The position numbers and the translations under genes were made by a program. Below the pieces are notes generated by a model. The model did not search any database, was not told the origin of the DNA, and saw only the letters and a list, made by a program, of their open reading frames with translations. A stretch of 64,000 nt of DNA from assembly GCA_039654915.1 (NCBI GenBank), contig JBDJPA010000012.1, positions 1,302,001-1,366,000 of the forward strand, in the 5' to 3' direction. This DNA comes from Aquilaria yunnanensis (Eukaryota; Streptophyta; Magnoliopsida; Malvales; Thymelaeaceae). Position 1 is the stretch's first letter, and each line of letters begins with the position of its first letter. This document shows positions 37,801 through 49,041 of this stretch, piece by piece.

Positions 37801-40800
37801 ATATTGAAATGGATTTTGGTTATGGGATTTGTAAAAGCTTACTCAAATGTTATGATTAAAGGGGTTTTTTATTTATTCATTTCTATTTGTTGAAGCATAA
37901 TGCCTATGTTCTTAGAGATATAAATCAGATTTTGTGCGTTGGATGGTAGGTCTCTGATACTCTGCATTTGTTTAACTAGAATGCAGAAAAAGATTTCTCA
38001 AATCAATGAAGCAACTTTTGTCTCTCTTTATTTTTTCCTTTAAATTTTTTTTTTTTTTTTTTCACACTGGGATTTTTAAAATATGAATCATCTAATGTAA
38101 AAACTTAGCCATAGCCTGACTGGATTTCACCTAAAATATGAGACTATGAATTATGCTTGAAGAATCATTTATACATGTGACACTTGCTTACTAGTCCAGC
38201 ATAGCGTGCTGAGCTTAGTTAATTGATCCATAATTCTGATATGAAAAATGATAATCAATGGATTTGAGAAGAAAGTGATGATAACATGGTCAACAAAATG
38301 GCACCTTTCATTTTGCTTTCACCTTTTATCATATTTTTGAAACTTGTTAACTCAGTTCCAGAAACTTTAATGGTAGGAATCCAGGGATAACAACAACCAA
38401 ACACTTTGGCTGAGTCAAGATGTGGGGTTTAGGATAAGGTTATTTGACCTAGCTCATTTTATTCAAGGGTTAACAATCCATTACTTTCCTAATGGTTTAA
38501 TATTCTTGATGCAGGTTATTCCAAGCCTTGCAATGGTTGAAACATACACCAGACTGCTTCTTATTGCACCTCACTCACTGTTCCGTTCTCATTTTGGTGT
38601 AATTTATCTCGCTCTTGTGTCTTTGTGATTAGATTTTATGGATAATTGATTTCACTCTGGATGGCTATGATCTTGCTGGTCAGTTGTGGAAGGCAACACA
38701 ATCATTCCCTTCGTAAAGCACCATAGTACTTTGGGTGCTTAGCAGCTTTGGTTTGTGTCAGGTGTTTGTTGTCCTCTTTGTATTGGGTAGAAACTTAAGA
38801 GTAGGTTGCATTGTGTCTCTTCCATTATGTGATCAGCTTTATGCTGATCAATGCTTGGAAGACGATGGCTCATGAATGCAGCTCAGGCTATGTGTCCAAA
38901 CAGAATCGAGAAACAACAGTTAGAGCAGGAACTTGCAATTTCTTAAACCCACTCATTTTTCAATCCATCAGCGAAGGATCATGCAGTCCCTGTAAATGAT
39001 CAGTCATGACTCCCAAGTTTATGCTTTTGTCATGTATATTATGATTCATTGTTGAATCATTAGGGATTTGTTCTAAAGCCCACTACTGTATTCATCTAGT
39101 CCACTTGGAAGTCCTTCATTATTTGTTTAGTTCTGTATTTTTGTCACAAATAAATCTTGTAACCTCTGGTTTTTGTTACATTAGCTGGGTCTGGTTTTTT
39201 TTAAGGTCTAATGCATTTGTGGGTCTCACTTGTTTTTGGAATAGCGTTGCATGCTAATTAACAAAAAATGAAACAACAATTTTCTCTGCAGCATTTGGCA
39301 CAGAGGAACCCATCATTGTTGAGCAAGCCAGGAGTAACACTTTTGGTGCTTGAAATTGTGAACTACCGTCTACTTCCACTTTACAGGTGAGCCCTCAACT
39401 AATCCATATGATTGAGCTACTGATTAGCAATTGAATGGGTTATACCTGGAAATAATGTCTTGGAATGGTATCTGTTGCCAATTCAAAGCATATATTTTCA
39501 TTGTCTACTTGTTTATTTTTAATGTGCAACTTAATGGTATGGCATTTAAAGTTTGTAATATCTTCTGAAGGTATCAAGGGAAATGCAAAACCTTGATGTA
39601 TGATGTAACGAAAATAATTTCTGCATTAAAAGGGAGACGTGGGGATCATCGCATTTTTAGATTGGCTGAGAACCTCTGCATAAATCTTATTTTGTCACTG
39701 AGAGACTTTTTCACAGTAAAAAGAGAAGGGAAGGTGAGTAGTATTGCATCAGATTGATCCATTTTCTTTTAATCCTTGCCTTTCCTTCAGTTTTGTTGAA
39801 GGTTTTGAGTGCCTCCTGCAGGGCCCAACCGAGTTCACTGAAACTCTTAACCGGATAACAGTAATCACTCTTGCAATCACAATTAAAACACGTGGAATAG
39901 CAGACGCAGATCACTTGGTTTATCTTCAAACTATGCTAGAGCAGATTATGGCAACTAGCCAGCATACATGGTCAGAGAAGACATTGCACTATTTCCCTTC
40001 TCTTCTTCGTGATTCTTTGATTGGTCGGGCAGATAAAAGAGGTGCGGGAATCCAAGCATGGCAACAGGTGTGCAGATGCATTATCTTATTCCTTTCTATG
40101 TAAAAAGAAAGCTTTATCCTCGTTTTATCATGTTTATCCCTCTCTATCCATATAATTGAGTTTTGGTGTATCAAGGTTCCTTTTGTGTTCCTTTTTTGTC
40201 ATGCCAACAGTTACCTCATAGTTGAGATCTTTGTGACCAAACTGAATCATAATTCTGTTAGATAAAGGATTAAACATAGTGGTAGAGGAATATTTTTTAG
40301 TTTATCCCATGATGCATAAATCATGCAGCAGTTTACCAAGTTTTTGTTTTTTTAGTGCTACTGTTATTATATTTCAAATTACCAATTTTGCTTCTCGTTG
40401 CCATATGATTGGTGTTTTCTTTTAATAAAAGAAAGGTGCTTGTGAACCTCAAAGTGGGTGTCTACCTGTGTACTACGAATTTGCTCAATAGTTTCTCTAA
40501 TCATTCTGGATTTAGCTGACCACTGCTTGCCTTCCCCCTTTTTATCTCTCAAGAAATTGAGAAAGAAAAAGCAACTTATAGTTCTTCTTTGCTTGTAAGC
40601 TGCTTAGACTCTTGTCCCACTTCATGTGGTCTCCATTTCTCTTCCTGTATGTGAACCATAAGCATAACAGAGCAAGAGAAATTGTACTGGTAATTTTGCT
40701 TCTCTTTTCTGTACAAAATACCGACCTTTGTATTTCATCTTCCCTTTGTCCCAGTCCGTCTTAAATTAAAACAGTCCTGCATCAGAAACTCCTCCCCCCC

Positions 40801-43800
40801 CCCCCCTTCTTTTAGATATCTTGCTTCCGGGCAAAAAAGAAGTTAAGCTAGTACTAGGGGAAATCTATTGAGTTGTGAAAGAAATGTATGGAGCAATGTA
40901 TTGTTTCTGTTTTTGTTTATTCAAAGTGTTTTTGCCTCGTTGCTTGCAAACCAAAATACTTTTCAACTTTTTTTCCTTCAGTGACTGTTTGAAGAAGCTT
41001 GAACATGATTTGGAGAGGCAGTTTTAATCTATCTAATTGGATGAAGATCCATATCCTCTCTCTCTCTTACAACCTTAGGTATTGATATTATTTGTCATAT
41101 TTCTAGTTATGAAGATTTTTCAGCTATTTAGATTGCATATTTGTTTTGCAGGCAGAAGCCACAGTGATTCATCAATGCAACCAACTTCTTTCTCCATCAG
41201 CTGACCCTCATTATGTAAATACCTATATAAGTCATAGCTTTTTCCAGCACCGACAGTATTTATGTGCTGGAGCATGGATACTGATGCAGGGACACCCAGA
41301 AAATCTTAACAGTGCCAATCTTGTATGTCAGTGAACCTTTTCTAGCACCTTTTCTAGCCTAACATTCAATTGAAAGGAACCGTGTCTACTTTTATTTGAA
41401 AATATATCTTTGTTTTGTTTCCATCTAGAAACTAAATCATTTAAACAATTTTCTTGATCGAACAAATTGCAGACCCGGGTTCTAAGAGAGTTTTCCCCTG
41501 AGGAAGTGACTGCAAATATATATACCATGGTGGATGTTTTACTTCATAACATTCACATAGAGCTTCAGCGTGGACATACCTTGCAGGTGCTGCACCTATA
41601 TTATCCCCCTAGTCTTAAAAGCAACAGACTGTTGAATTAATTAAGTGCTTCATCTGGTGGGCCTTTTTTCAGGATCTCTTGGTGAAAACCTGTGGGAACA
41701 TTACTTTCTTTGTTTGGACACATGAATTGCTTCCTCTGGATATTTTGCTTTTGGCTCTCATTGACCGGGATGATGATCCTCATGCTCTGCATATTGTGGT
41801 ATGTTTGTGTTTCTTTGATAATATGTTAGTTTTGTGTGTATGTACCTCAACAGGACTGTCGTCTGTTACTGTTTGGCGTCCTGGTTAGTGTTTTTCTTCT
41901 CTATGATGTTACCTTTTTGTTTGCTACTGTGCTTAATTCGCACACACCAGGTATAATCTCAAGCTTTATTGTTGCATTGTATTGGTGTATATATTTTTTC
42001 CTCTGTTGTTATTTGCAGCTTCTTTCTTCCATCCATTTTATTGTGTGTAGCCTACTTGGAGTTGGTCTCCTCAGGGTTAGACAATTAGTGTCCGATTATG
42101 GTGAGTCAGCCTATCAGCATCTGTTGTTGTATGTTGAAGCTCTTGGCTGCTTGGTGTGTACTTCCCTCTCACCAGCATTATCCACCAAATTGAATTTGCA
42201 TACCATATACAGTCATCAATATATCTGACTGCATAATAGATGGATCCAAATGACAGCTTGTACCAAAATCGGTTATTATTCTGTTCAAGTTCATGAAAGT
42301 CAAAGATCATGTCACTTACTTCTAATAATAGTGTTTGACTTTTGAATAGGGCATTGTGTTGGTATTTTATTATTTCACGTTATATGATTTAGTCCGTGTT
42401 TATTGCATGATAATGTGCTGCAGATGGGTTTGCTTGACAGACCTGAACTTAGGCAGAGAGTTCAAATGTATTGTATGAACCGTGGGCCCCCTGAGCATTG
42501 GCTATATACTGGAATGTTGAAGCGTGTTGAGTTGCAAAAAGCTCTTGGAAATCACCTTTCATGGAAGGACAGGTTATGCCTTCCCAACTTGTAATTGTCT
42601 TAGGAATTATTTGATTTGCCTATTTTCTTGAAGCAGTAAGCTAATCCACACTTATCATATTTGTTGTTTATGTATACATAAAATGAATGCTTTGATTACA
42701 TTTTGAAATGGTTGCATGCTTTTAAATCACAGAAAACCTGTAAACTTGGTGCCTATTAGAACTTTTTTCAGTAGCTTGCTGGTTAAATTGATAGGCTGGA
42801 CTTAGATGCTTTTGGTTTTTGTTAAGTGGGAAAATCCCACATGGCTAAAAAAAGGGATTAAGTCAATGCTTTATATAGTGATGAGGCCTCTCCACTTATT
42901 GCCAATTGGTTTTAGGTTGGACGCTTTAACATGGTATTAGAGCAGGTTCGAAACTACCCCAGCCATTGCCAAAAATAACCCACGTGAGCCAATTGGTTTT
43001 AGGTTGGACGCTTTAACAGTTTTCTTCTAGGCTTAGAAGTTGTGAAACAGCGAAGTAAATGTGAGAGTACATACATGATCTCATTGTAGTCCATTGGTAG
43101 TACTAGTTGCAAATAAACTGTTCTTGTAAGTATTACCCACTCTATAAATGCTTTGCTTGGACAAAGCAAATTATTTCTTATTTTATTCATCATAATTCAT
43201 ATGCTTTTCAGGAGTCACCTCCCCAGTCCCCTTTCTTTTCCTTTTCCTTTTCTTTCAATGACTCTGTTTATTCTGTTCCTTCATTTTTTTTTTCCCAGGA
43301 ATCCGGTATTCTTCGATGATATTGCAGCACGTTTGCTCCCAGTGATCCCCTTAATTGTTTACAGACTTATTGAGAATGATGCTATAGATCCTGCTGACAG
43401 AATTCTGGCATTGTATTCTCCATTCCTAGCTTATCACCCTTTAAGGTTTACATTTGTTCGTGATATACTTGCATATTTTTATGGGCATCTCCCTGGAAAG
43501 CTTGTTTTAAGAATATTGAAGGTCCTTGATCTGAGCAAGGTGATTATGGTCCTTCTGCCCACTTCATTTTCACCTAATGCTTTTATGTTTCTGATGTTAC
43601 CGTAACTGAGTTTATTGTCTAAAAATAATTATTGCAGATCCCATTTTCCGAGTCTTTCCCACAGTACATTAGTTCAAGTTCTGTAATGTATCCTCCTATG
43701 GAGTATTTTGCAAATCTTCTTCTGGGGCTTGTTAATAATGTAATACCTCCACTAAATAATAACTCCAAATCCTTCTCAGTGGGAGATATTGGTAATAGTT

Positions 43801-46094
43801 TAATGCGGGGTCCTCACAACAAAACTCCTGCAACATCTCAGCCTGGACCAGCAAATGCTTCCGAGGGTCAGAAGGCATTCTACCAAATTCAAGACCCTGG
43901 AACATATACCCAATTGGTTCTTGAGACTGCTGTTATAGAGATACTTTCTCTTCCAGTATCTGCTTCCCAGATTGTGTCATCATTGGTTCAAATTATTGTT
44001 AATATACAACCAACGCTTAGTCAATCCAGCAATGGTTTGCATGGAGCATCAAGCAGTGCCGGCCAAGGTTCCGTTTTGCCAACATCTCCATCAGGGGGCA
44101 GTACAGATTCGTTGAGTGCAAGCAGATCAAATCCTTCAGTTTCTGGGATCAATTCCTCTAGTTTTGTTTCACAAAGTGGCTATACATGCCAACAGCTATC
44201 TTGCTTATTGATCCAAGCTTGTGGTTTGCTATTGGCTCAGCTCCCTCCTGAGTTTCACTCACAGCTTTACTTGGAGGCAACACGTATTATAAAAGAAAGT
44301 TGGTGGTTAACTGATATGAAAAAGTCACTCAGTGAACTAGACTCTGCAGTTGGCTATGCCTTGTTGGACCCAACATGGGCATCCCAGGATAATACCTCAT
44401 CAGCCATTGGTATGCTACTGTTTCCATTTTGAACTTCAAAACTGTTCTGTCTTGAAGAAAAAACTCCTACCTATGCAGGTGTATTTTTTATGTACACATT
44501 AACCTTTGCATATCTCAACCCCAACCTGCCATGTCCCCAAAAAAATAAATAAATAAATAAATAAATATGCAAATGTGCACTCACGCCCACGAAAAAACAC
44601 CACCTTCCTATGCATTCACAAAGAAAATAGTGTTAGCAAAACCTGGGAAGGGAGCACTGTTTATTTGGTTCAAATCCAATGGGGGGCTTTGGTTTTTGTG
44701 TGTGTGTGTGTGTGTTATTTGAAGTCTTGTCTGTGTTTTCCTTGAATTAGAATTATCAGAGATGTAAGGTCTCACTGCGAGTTACTCTTGAAAGGTTTCT
44801 AACCATCTGCTGTTTTAATATGATAAGAATTGATGTGGCAATTTAGGTGCATTGTGGCATTGAGCTGCTAGATATTTTACTGTGAGAGAAGTTCAGAGAG
44901 ATGAGCCAAAGTTGAGCTTGTTATCATAAATTATACATGAGATAACAGGTCATGGAACTCAACATGTCATTGAATTTTCTGCTTGAACCTTCAAATGGCA
45001 GCACACACTTATTTTGTTCAACAGTTTATAAATTCCGTTTATTAGCATATGCTACGTAATGGCTTTTTTACCTCACTTATGATAACTTGATCTCTGGTAT
45101 AATTTATGAATCCAGGTAATATAGTGGCGTTACTGCATTCTTTCTTCAGTAACCTCCCCCAAGAATGGCTTGATGGAACGCATGTCATCGTCAAACATCT
45201 CAAGCCAGTAACGTCAATTGCAATGTTGAGAATTGTATTTCGTATAATGGGTCCATTGCTCCCAAGACTGGTTAACGCTCACAATCTCTTCAGTAAGGTA
45301 CAGTACATAATTACCATGTCTTGACTCTTACTTTTTTTCTGACAATGGTTGATCGCATTTAGCTTGTTATATTGACATTCTCTTGATGCCTAATAAAGCT
45401 TTTCTTATAAAAACAATGTTCAGATTTAAGATGCCATCTTTGATGCTGTGTGGTAACAACTAAATTTTCTCAAATTTTTTGGCCTTGGCTTCAAATTCTC
45501 TATGGATGTAGGCTAAATTTCAGTTTTCATCCAAATGGTCTTATGTTCTCCATTAATTGTTCCGGGACTTGATCTTTGCATAAATCTTTCTTGATCGTCT
45601 CACATTAACTGCAACTAACTGAGAGAACTTATAAGTTAAAAATTCACAACTACAGATAGTGGTTCCTTTCCCTGAACTTTCAGTGTTTCCAGGTTCTCTC
45701 ATTGCTTTTAAGTACTTTGGTCGATGTATTTGGGAAAAACACACAGCCATCAGTTCCTGCGGAAGCATCAGAAATAGCAGATCTCATCGACTTCATGTAT
45801 GTGCAATTTCTTGCTCCATCCGGAAATTGTTGGCCTGAATTTCTTGTTCCATTCTAACATTTAAGCTATTTTTGTCCCTGTGAATTGTCCAGTCATCACA
45901 TTGTCCACTACGAAGGGCAAGGAGGGCCTGTGCAGCCTAACAGCAAGCCTCGTGCTGAAGTCTTAGCCCTTTGCGGACGAGCAGTAGAAAGTCTCCGGCC
46001 AGATGTGCAGCACCTTCTTTCACACTTGAAGCCCGACATGAACTCCTCGATCTATGCTGCAACTCTTCCGAAGCTGGGTCAGAATTCTACATGA
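31824..46094 (+). CDS. MED23: Mediator of RNA polymerase II transcription subunit 23 (21 exons)
   Basis: Exons: 31824-31931, 32051-32094, 32197-32296, 32398-33360, 34320-34554, 35082-35299, 35615-35822, 37282-37562, 38515-38598, 39292-39386, 39571-39733, 39822-40067, 41152-41322, 41473-41586, 41673-41798, 42424-42572, 43299-43539, 43638-44409, 45116-45297, 45693-45796, 45893-46094. They total 4,806 nt with matching phases, giving 1,601 residues, close to Arabidopsis MED23 (about 1,615). Family landmarks include YQFHPARPAIVDLFNLYLG at the N-terminus, FIENIPDDEALFTLILEIH, DYMNMDDRSIGMFWVVSYT, DDDPHAL, GNHLSWKDR, FVRDILAYFYGHLPGKL and NLPQEWLDGT. MED23 belongs to the Mediator tail and links activators to RNA polymerase II in the nucleus. 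All introns are GT-AG except intron 5, which appears GC-AG. Exon 7 has an alternative upstream donor. Intron 16 holds a TRIM element. There is no internal stop. Confidence 0.95.
33361..34319 (+). other. MED23: MED23 intron 4 with a (CA)n microsatellite
   Basis: 959-bp intron with donor GAG|GTAATA and acceptor TGTAG|GATCTT. It contains about eleven CA units at 33,994-34,015 and no other recognised feature. Confidence 0.8.
34555..35081 (+). other. MED23: MED23 intron 5, apparent GC-AG intron
   Basis: The coding frame runs ..LLKLTNS and resumes EINCWQEW. The only junction that keeps frame and conserved residues is TTCAG|GCAATC..GCTGCAG|AGATAA. No GT donor nearby keeps the frame. GC-AG introns are about one percent of plant introns. 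Confidence 0.75.
42820..43018 (+). mobile_element. TRIM (terminal-repeat retrotransposon in miniature) in MED23 intron 16
   Basis: A 112-bp LTR (42820-42931) begins TGTTAAGTGGGAAAATCCC and ends ..GACGCTTTAACA. The next bases, TGGTATTAGAGC, are the methionine-initiator tRNA primer site with one change. About 45-55 bp later the last 30 bp of the LTR recur exactly (42989-43018, ending GACGCTTTAACA), so the 3' LTR is truncated or internally deleted. A perfect 5-bp direct repeat GTTTT flanks the unit (42815-42819 and 43019-43023). It has no coding capacity and would be mobilised in trans. Its 3' end lies 280 bp before exon 17. Confidence 0.9.
44410..45115 (+). other. MED23: MED23 intron 18 with simple repeats
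   Basis: 706-bp intron holding an (AAAT)n run near 44,543-44,567 and a (TG)n run near 44,696-44,715. Boundaries ATTG|GTATGC and CCAG|GTAATA join AIG and NIVALLH. Confidence 0.8.
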
Positions 46095-47048
46095 CAATAT
46101 GATAGTGGTACGCGTTCACCTTCATTAGGTATGTAATTTAGTTGCTGGTATTACACAACGTGCAATCAGTACAATGCTATAGATGAGATGTAACTATTAT
46201 GAGGCCTGTCAATAATATATATACTAGGTCGGGTCATTGTGTAACACATTAAAAAATATTGAGAACATTAGCTTCTTGCTCAAGCACATCATAACATAAT
46301 GGCTCTTGGCCTTATTATAGCACTCCAAGTGTGCTTGTGTCGCTAGTCCTGGTGTATCCCACGAACCTTACAATTGTTAGTAGCTATTAGCATTTAGCTC
46401 TAAAGATTTGCACAAACGAGAAAGGTTTACTCTAATACTTCTTCGCCCTCTAGTCTGGTTGGGTCTTTCAATCAGATCCCTTCACCAGTTTTAGTACCCC
46501 CCAACTCTGAAACTCTAATCAACAGGATAGGTTTGATGAAATAGATTATTTTAAACAACCAAAAACCTGTAACTAACCATGATCGGGAAATGCATGACAT
46601 GAGGGAATAGATCTCTTTCCCTCATCCATGTTTTTTACCAATTCAAGGTAAAAAAAATGGGGTTGCTCCCTCGGCAAAACTGGAATAGAGTTGAGCCAAA
46701 AGACATCTCATTCAAGATGGGGAAGTGGGATCTCTTTAGGATCTACTCTAGCATTTCGATATTTGTTAATCGGTAAAGAGACATGTATTTGATGGCCCGC
46801 CTGGACTTGTGTGTTTCCTGATGGCAATTGGTAATACGAGTTGCGCTTGCAATTTTTCCTACCATGCCTTGGATATCGAGTGTTAGTTTCCTGCCTCGAT
46901 TGGCGCATCCACTCGCTTTTAGTTCTTTTTAAGGTAGTGCTTATGGATAAATTGGTGTAACCCTAAAGAGGCTTGGCTTTGGGAGCTCTTGGTAAAACGG
47001 ATTAGACTCTGTAATCTTAATCTCAGCAATTGTTTTGGTAGGGAAACT
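46095..47048. other. MED23 3' region and intergenic DNA
   Basis: The MED23 3' untranslated region should occupy the first few hundred bases. Beyond it I see no supported gene. A minus-strand open frame at 46708-46908 has a basic product without recognised homology. Confidence 0.5.
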
Positions 47049-48432
47049 TGTTAGTGTTGTGCCCAAAAAGCCAATCATGAGATGATTGTATTTTTGCACA
47101 TTGAGTCATGATATTTTATTGAGGCATTAATCCAGCAATTATGTTTGTTGTTTTGTTTCTGCGTAACGTAATAAACATAATTGTAACCCTAGAATAATGA
47201 TATTCTTAAACGTCTCTAGTTTAGTATTATTGTGGAGCGGATTACAATAATACATAATGACTAGCATATGTGGAGACTAATATAAGATATGTAGTTTACA
47301 TATGGGTACAAGTTGGAGAACTTGTGTACTGGATCGACCCACCATGAGAACACTTCATGGATCGTTATATGAGTGTCATAAGTGATTCTCATAGTGATCA
47401 TGGTATATGTAGTCCTTCGATCTAAGATCATCAAGGTTCCCTACATGTGAGTCACATACTTTGATACTTTTCTTTGTTGCTCGTAACTGAGTGAACTTGA
47501 AAGAGGTCATTGGGTATGTCACATATCATGCGGAGGGATTTGTATGATCAAGATGTGATTTGTCCCTCCTATGTAACGGAAGTGATATCTTCGGGTCCCT
47601 TGATAGAGTGAGACTTAGAAAATGCATGGCTATTCTCCGATGAGTTGATATACGATATCAATGTCATCAGTTTAAGTTGGTCTACTCGGTAATCAAGAAA
47701 CCAAAGATTGCGCTATACGAGAGTGACACATTCCATGTCTCGTGCTTAGTCTTGATATCTTGGACAAAGAGACAATGGCATATATCGGTGATGATCATAA
47801 AGGTTTAGTCGATTCACCGACAATCTTGTCACTTGGGTAGCAATGATGTGTTGCTAGACACCGCTCATTGATTATGATCATAATTGCCGACATGGCAAGA
47901 GCCTATTGGTTCGCACACATAGAGCTATTTGGATCATTAGAGTGCATGGGCTAATTATTTGGGTTATGGTTTCACTTTAATTTCATATTAATAATGGGCA
48001 AAAGAGTTGAGCCATTATTAAGCCCGAAATTAAATCCTAATTGGATTAGGGCTTTGAAACCCATTAGGCCTGGACGTTGAGTATCACTATAAATACAACT
48101 TTTAAGTGAGAAATTCGCAGGTCTCCTTACCCTAACCTCCCAAAAGGACAGCTGCACTCTTATCTTGCAATTCCTTGGAGGACGCAAGCTAGCACTGCGA
48201 GTGCAAGAGAAACGCATCTGCCGGGACATGGTGGAAGTGTGATGATCCCGAGAGGCTCGTGTGGATACCATAGAGAGCTTGAACACGTGTGATTCGACTC
48301 TACAGTTGAGTGAGAGATCTCAACCGAAAATTAGGTATGAAATTTTCGAACACTCGGTTTACCCCGTTTCACTTGGATCCTGGAGGGTTTCGGTTAAATT
48401 CCGTTGCGCTGTTTGGCTCCCGAAACCCAACA
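47049..48432 (+). mobile_element. Solo LTR of an LTR retrotransposon (1,384 bp)
   Basis: It begins TGTTAGTGTTGTGCCC and ends CCCGAAACCCAACA, so the termini are TG..CA with inverted TGTT/AACA. An exact 5-bp direct repeat AAACT flanks it (47044-47048 and 48433-48437). A TATA box CTATAAATA lies at about 48087, with a GC-richer R/U5 portion after it. No primer site or internal domain follows, so this is a solo LTR left by LTR-LTR recombination. The family cannot be fixed without pol; a long LTR of this kind suits copia or a non-autonomous LARD. Confidence 0.85.
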
Positions 48433-48437
48433 AAACT

Positions 48438-49041
48438 CCAAGTGTTAGGTCCAAGGGCAGGTAGCAAAGTTTCAAGTGAACTAAACCTTGAATCCGTGTA
48501 AACCTCACTTAAATATTTCCTAATGAGTCTTGGGTCGGGTTCTTGAAGCCTGCCAATCTGGTCATCCTCTTTGACTCGTTCCCAGGTAAGCAAAAACTAA
48601 AAGATAAAATGAAAAAACACCCCCGTTCTCTCGCTCTCGCTCTCCCTCTCCCTCTTTTTGGTCTTCTTTGTGTTTCTCCTCATGTCTAAGTCTAACACAT
48701 CTTACTCGGAACTAAAAATGTAACGATGGTTTTAACGTGCAGCCTGTTTCAAGGATGTTGTAATCAAATAAGGAGGTTACTAATGAAGGGAAGCAGAAGA
48801 GTGATTGTGCGAAGCGAAACTGAAAGGGGTTAAAAAGGTGATCCTCAATTAATTAACTATGTAATCTGCTTGAAATTATAGTTTCGTGGAGCGACAGGTA
48901 CAGTTGGCTGCTTAGATTTGATGCACTTGTTCAGGGAAAGAGAAAGCAAAAATTGTATTCTCCAGTCCTCCGATCCTTAATTATATAGCCTCTGAATGGA
49001 TCAAATTATATGTTAATGAGTGTTGAAGGAAGGAATGGTGT
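48438..49041. other. Spacer between the solo LTR and the GH1 gene
   Basis: It contains a CT-rich stretch near 48,625-48,665 and presumably the 3' untranslated region of the minus-strand GH1 gene. No gene is visible. Confidence 0.5.

Noticed and set aside
42932..42956. GGTTCGAAAC near 42,946 as a tRNA B-box
   Set aside because: It follows the TRIM primer site, which explains the sequence; there is no matching A-box arm structure.
46600..46920. Suspected organelle-derived insertion
   Set aside because: The texture differs slightly from its surroundings, but I could not match it to any plastid or mitochondrial gene, so it is left as unexplained spacer.
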